Source: a bacterium
Lineage (GTDB): Bacteria > AUK180
Length of the DNA: 7,389 nt
Direction of reading: 5' to 3'
Assembly (NCBI GenBank): GCA_030622125.1
Contig: JAUXGM010000105.1
Coordinates: 1 to 7,389, forward strand
The notes below the pieces were generated by a model. It was not told the DNA's origin and made no database searches. It saw nothing but the letters and a program-made list of their open reading frames with translations. The translations under genes and the position numbers were made by a program. Shown here in pieces: positions 4,942 to 7,389 of the stretch. How positions within the stretch are numbered: position 1 is the stretch's first letter; the number at the start of each line of letters is the position of its first letter.

Positions 4942-6594
4942 ATGACAAATTTAGATCAATTCAAAGCCTTGGGATTCGATGAAAAATCCCTAACGGCTAT
5001 TGAAAAAAAGGGTTTTGAAGAGCCCACACCCATTCAAAAAGAGGTAATACCCGTACTTTTGAAAAATAGCATAGATGTTATAGGTCAGGCACAAACCGGA
5101 ACCGGGAAAACAGCGGCATTTGCATTACCTATTATTGAGAAACTTGAAAGTAATGCTGATTATGTACAAGTCGTTATTCTTGCACCGACGCGTGAACTCG
5201 CTATTCAGGTATCGGAAGAGATATACTCTCTTAGAGGCGATAGAAAGTTCAAGGTACTTCCCATATATGGAGGGCAGAGTATATCAGGACAGATCAGAAG
5301 GCTTAAAAACGGTGTGGACATTGTTGTCGGCACACCGGGTAGAATACTTGATCATCTCCGAAGGAAAACCCTGAAACTTGGCAAAATATCATTTTTTGTT
5401 CTGGATGAAGCCGATGAAATGCTTAATATGGGATTTATTGATGATATTGAAACCGTTCTTGATGCTACTAATAAAGAAAAGAGAGTTGCACTTTTTTCAG
5501 CCACAATGCCGGCAAGAATAAGACAACTTGCAAAAAAATATATGGGAGAAACAAAGCTCATAAAAGTAGAAAACAAACCTCTTGCTACGGATTTGACCGA
5601 ACAAATATATTTTGAAGTAGACAGAAGAGACAAATTGGAAGCACTATGTAGGATCATAGATCTTGAAAACGAGTTCTACGGCTTGATCTTCTGTAGGACC
5701 AAGGTCGGGGCGGCGGAACTTACCCGCAAACTAATGGACAGAGGATATAATGCCGATAGTTTGCATGGGGATATTCCACAACCCGAGCGTATAAAAATTC
5801 TGGATAAATTCAGGGAAAAACGTACTATGATCCTTGTTGCCACCGATGTTGCAGCACGAGGGTTAGATGTATCGGACTTAACACATGTTATAAATTATTC
5901 ACTTCCGCAAGACACCATCTCCTATGTTCATAGAATAGGAAGAACCGGAAGAGCGGGAAAGAAAGGAACTGCTATAACATTTATCACACCTTCAGAATAC
6001 AGAAAACTCTCTTTTATAAAAAGAGAAGCAAAAACGGATATTCAAAAAGGCGAGCTACCCGAGATTCAAGAGATAATTGATTTAAAGAAAAGCAATATTA
6101 TTTCGCGAATTAAAGAAGCCCTGCACTCCGATATTCCTACATTTTATAAAGATATGGCGAAAGAGTTGCTGGAAGAAAAAGGACCGGAAGAAATAATGGC
6201 TGCCATTCTTAAAATAACCTATTCCGAAGAACTTGACGAAAACAATTACACTAAAATGAGACCTCCACGAAAAGAGAGAGGCATTGAAGAAGAAGGCAAG
6301 ACAAGGGTATTTATCTCATTGGGAAGAAAGAAGGGTTACACTCCCAAAAAAATGGTTGATTTTATTAAGGATACAATACGGCTTCAGGACCGTTTTATTG
6401 ATGATGTTTCCGTTCTGGATGATTTTTCCTTTGTAACACTTCCTTTTAAAGATGCCGAAGAACTCATTTCAATATTTAAAAAGAAATCAAAGGGGAAACC
6501 TCCTTTAATTACAAAAGCCAAAAGTACTGCTAAATCAGGTAGATCCAAAATAAGCTTTAGAGAACGAAACAGAAGAAAAAAAAGAAAAAAGTGA
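4942..6594 (+). CDS. deaD: DEAD-box ATP-dependent RNA helicase, DeaD/DbpA type
   Basis: This 550-residue cytoplasmic RNA helicase unwinds short RNA duplexes with ATP, typically in ribosome assembly, mRNA turnover and cold growth. Motifs in order: Q motif GFEEPTPIQ (24-32), Walker A AQTGTGKT (50-57), PTREL (82-86), TPGR (131-134), DEAD (155-158), SAT (186-188), IFCRT (249-253), ARGLD (305-309) and HRIGRTGR (330-337). Residues 455-526 (TRVFISLGRKKGYTPKKMVDF onward) match the RNA-binding RRM-like domain of DbpA/CsdA C-termini, and the last 24 residues are a Lys/Arg-rich tail. ATG 4942 is preferred because AGAGGAA (4930-4936) lies 5 bases before it. A TTG at 4921 in the same frame would add seven residues but has no ribosome binding site. 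The gene is shorter than E. coli deaD (about 630 residues) because the tail is short. It has its own promoter and no clear terminator. Whether it is DeaD, CsdA or DbpA in function cannot be settled by sequence alone. Confidence 0.93.
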   Translation: MTNLDQFKALGFDEKSLTAIEKKGFEEPTPIQKEVIPVLLKNSIDVIGQAQTGTGKTAAFALPIIEKLESNADYVQVVILAPTRELAIQVSEEIYSLRGDRKFKVLPIYGGQSISGQIRRLKNGVDIVVGTPGRILDHLRRKTLKLGKISFFVLDEADEMLNMGFIDDIETVLDATNKEKRVALFSATMPARIRQLAKKYMGETKLIKVENKPLATDLTEQIYFEVDRRDKLEALCRIIDLENEFYGLIFCRTKVGAAELTRKLMDRGYNADSLHGDIPQPERIKILDKFREKRTMILVATDVAARGLDVSDLTHVINYSLPQDTISYVHRIGRTGRAGKKGTAITFITPSEYRKLSFIKREAKTDIQKGELPEIQEIIDLKKSNIISRIKEALHSDIPTFYKDMAKELLEEKGPEEIMAAILKITYSEELDENNYTKMRPPRKERGIEEEGKTRVFISLGRKKGYTPKKMVDFIKDTIRLQDRFIDDVSVLDDFSFVTLPFKDAEELISIFKKKSKGKPPLITKAKSTAKSGRSKISFRERNRRKKRKK

Positions 6595-6890
6595 TACAAT
6601 AAACATATCTTTCATTTTTATTTCTTAAACATCCTTTGATTTTGTCGTTTTCATTTTTCACTTCTTATTTGCACCGCGAGTGCCGTGTTATTCAGAACCA
6701 ATTTGAAGCATTACACCAGTAACTATTCATATTTTAGAATTTTCCACTTTTAATTTACCCACACGATATGAGAAAGAACCTCTATTATTGGATGATATAG
6801 AAATTTATATCAAAGTTAAAAAAAATATATTTCATTTGATTTTTAAGGGAAAAAGAATTACAATATAATATAAGGTTCTTGGAGGAACTT
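6595..6890 (+). other. AT-rich intergenic spacer of 296 bases
   Basis: I see no gene of convincing length on either strand. The first half is T-rich after the helicase stop, but no clean stem followed by a T tract is visible. A small GC-rich island (6671-6688, GCACCGCGAGTGCCGTGT) stands out from very AT-rich surroundings. TGATATA (6793-6799) and TATATCA (6806-6812) form a 7-base-pair stem, with no T run after it. ATCAAA (6809-6814) and TTTGAT (6835-6840) form another inverted pair. A probable promoter lies at the right end. Confidence 0.6.
6840..6869 (+). promoter_or_regulatory. Probable promoter for the small ORF and FG-GAP gene
   Basis: TATAAT at 6864-6869 lies in a very AT-rich stretch rich in A/T runs upstream, with only a poor -35 (TTTTAA-like near 6841-6846). 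Transcription would start near 6876, 15 bases before the ATG of the 22-codon ORF. In DNA this AT-rich a TATAAT by chance is quite possible. Confidence 0.4.
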
Positions 6891-6959
6891 ATGAAGAAAG
6901 TATTTTCAATAAAAGCATTTGAGGATGTTCATAGAATTTCATTTAGCTTTGGATTTTAG
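6891..6959 (+). CDS. Possible 22-residue leader peptide or gene remnant
   Basis: ATG 6891 is preceded by a near-perfect ribosome binding site GGAGG (6881-6885) at 5 bases, then 22 codons to TAG (6957-6959). The product starts MKKVFSIKAF and ends RISFSFGF. It has no similarity I know. Its stop codon overlaps the AGGAG (6958-6962) used by the next gene, the same coupling geometry as at 463-475. It could be a translated leader that couples to the FG-GAP gene, or the broken start of an older MKK-type secreted-protein gene. No transcription attenuator hairpin is seen in or after it. Translation is plausible; function is unknown. Confidence 0.4.
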   Translation: MKKVFSIKAFEDVHRISFSFGF

Positions 6960-6968
6960 GAGATTATG

Positions 6969-7389
6969 ATGAGAAGGAATTTAGTTTTTACATTATTTTT
7001 GGTGATATCGCTCTTCGTACTTAGTGTTAATTGTTTTGCGGACATAGCTTGGGAAAGGGTTTATGAAGCACTGGTGGATGGTAGTACAATGGCTGGTGCC
7101 TATACGGGTGGAATAGGCATGAGTAAACCTGCATTTGTAGATATAGACAATGATGGTGATTATGATATGTTTATTGGTGAACAGGGTGGTAATATCTGGT
7201 ATTATCGTAATGATGGAACGGCAGGCAGTCCATCTTGGACTTTTGTTACAGCAGATTATGAATCAATAGATGTAGGAGGATATAGTGCACCTACCTTTGC
7301 GGATATAGACAATGATGGTGATTACGATATGTTTATCGGTGAATATGATGGTAATATTAATTATTATCGTAACGACGGAACAGCAGACA
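6969..7389 (+). CDS. Secreted FG-GAP/VCBS-like repeat protein (5' part)
   Basis: The frame runs open to the window edge, giving 140 residues. Residues 1-24 are a signal peptide (basic MRRN, hydrophobic core, probable cleavage CFA|D). Two repeat units follow, each with a DIDNDGDYD calcium-binding loop (58-66 and 112-120; the DxDxDGxxD pattern) and then MFIGE, GNI and YYRNDGTA. The unit is 54 residues (162 bases). This matches FG-GAP/VCBS-like beta-propeller blades of secreted or surface proteins, often involved in adhesion or polysaccharide binding; the ligand here is unknown. ATG 6969 is chosen because AGGAG (6958-6962) is 6 bases away; ATG 6966 is also possible and adds one Met. Such proteins often end in a C-terminal sorting domain like the one at the window's left edge, but that end is outside the window. 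Confidence 0.85.
   Translation, partial: MRRNLVFTLFLVISLFVLSVNCFADIAWERVYEALVDGSTMAGAYTGGIGMSKPAFVDIDNDGDYDMFIGEQGGNIWYYRNDGTAGSPSWTFVTADYESIDVGGYSAPTFADIDNDGDYDMFIGEYDGNINYYRNDGTAD
7140..7389 (+). repeat. 162-base tandem repeat inside the FG-GAP gene
   Basis: The unit starting at 7140 recurs at 7302. The first 42 bases of each unit differ at only two positions, both silent, and the ...TATTATCGTAA... segment is also shared. This nucleotide-level match points to recent duplication or gene conversion of propeller blades. The second unit is cut by the window end. Confidence 0.8.

Noticed and set aside
5352-5657. Minus-strand ORF of 101 codons within the helicase
   Set aside because: It lies opposite conserved helicase motifs (DEAD, SAT) and its Ser/Ile-rich product is what the reverse of that coding region would give.
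6793-6812. TGATATA/TATATCA stem as the helicase terminator
   Set aside because: It is about 200 bases past the stop, very AT-rich and weak, and is followed by A runs instead of T.

Overview
The window is AT-rich DNA carrying only plus-strand genes. It looks like a Gram-negative-type bacterium from a little-studied lineage. The support is an outer-membrane beta-barrel/OmpA protein, a secreted protein with a FlgD-like/type IX-like C-terminal domain, a PorV/PorQ-like barrel and a secreted FG-GAP protein. This mix is typical of Bacteroidota relatives and candidate phyla such as Cloacimonadota, Omnitrophota, Elusimicrobiota or WOR-3-like groups. I cannot fix the phylum from the sequence alone. There are no tRNA, rRNA, CRISPR or transposase genes.

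Layout. (1) Bases 1-465 are the 3' end of a secreted-protein gene ending in an 'NYPNP...' C-terminal domain. (2) Its stop codon lies inside the ribosome binding site of a 660-residue protein (475-2457), which joins a PorV/PorQ-like barrel, a long coiled coil, an OmpA peptidoglycan-binding domain and a SPOR domain. (3) A 161-base gap (2458-2618) is built almost wholly of degenerate intergenic repeats: two arrays of a 7-base repeat, one palindrome and one 'GTCATTCTGA...GAAGAATCT' element. (4) A tight cluster follows: a TTG-started TPR protein (2619-3206), a threonine synthase with an N-terminal zinc ribbon (3203-4378) and an NlpC/P60 lipoprotein (4365-4841). Each pair overlaps, by 4 and 14 bases, and the cluster ends at a strong intrinsic terminator. 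(5) A DEAD-box RNA helicase of the DeaD/DbpA type (4942-6594) has its own extended -10 promoter and a palindrome at its predicted mRNA 5' end. (6) An AT-rich spacer (6595-6890) leads to a possible promoter, a 22-codon ORF with a strong ribosome binding site, and the 5' part of a secreted FG-GAP/VCBS-like protein (6969 to the window end).

How the parts fit. The first two genes and the NlpC lipoprotein share an envelope theme. One is a secreted protein with a sorting-like C-terminus, one is an outer-membrane barrel tied to peptidoglycan by two different domains, and one is a peptidoglycan endopeptidase. Threonine synthase and the helicase are housekeeping genes. The most interesting points are the PorV-like/OmpA/SPOR fusion next to a protein with a sorting-type C-terminal domain, the 7-base repeat that supplies the ribosome binding site and start codon of the TPR gene, the palindrome at the start of the helicase transcript, and the small ORF coupled to the FG-GAP gene.
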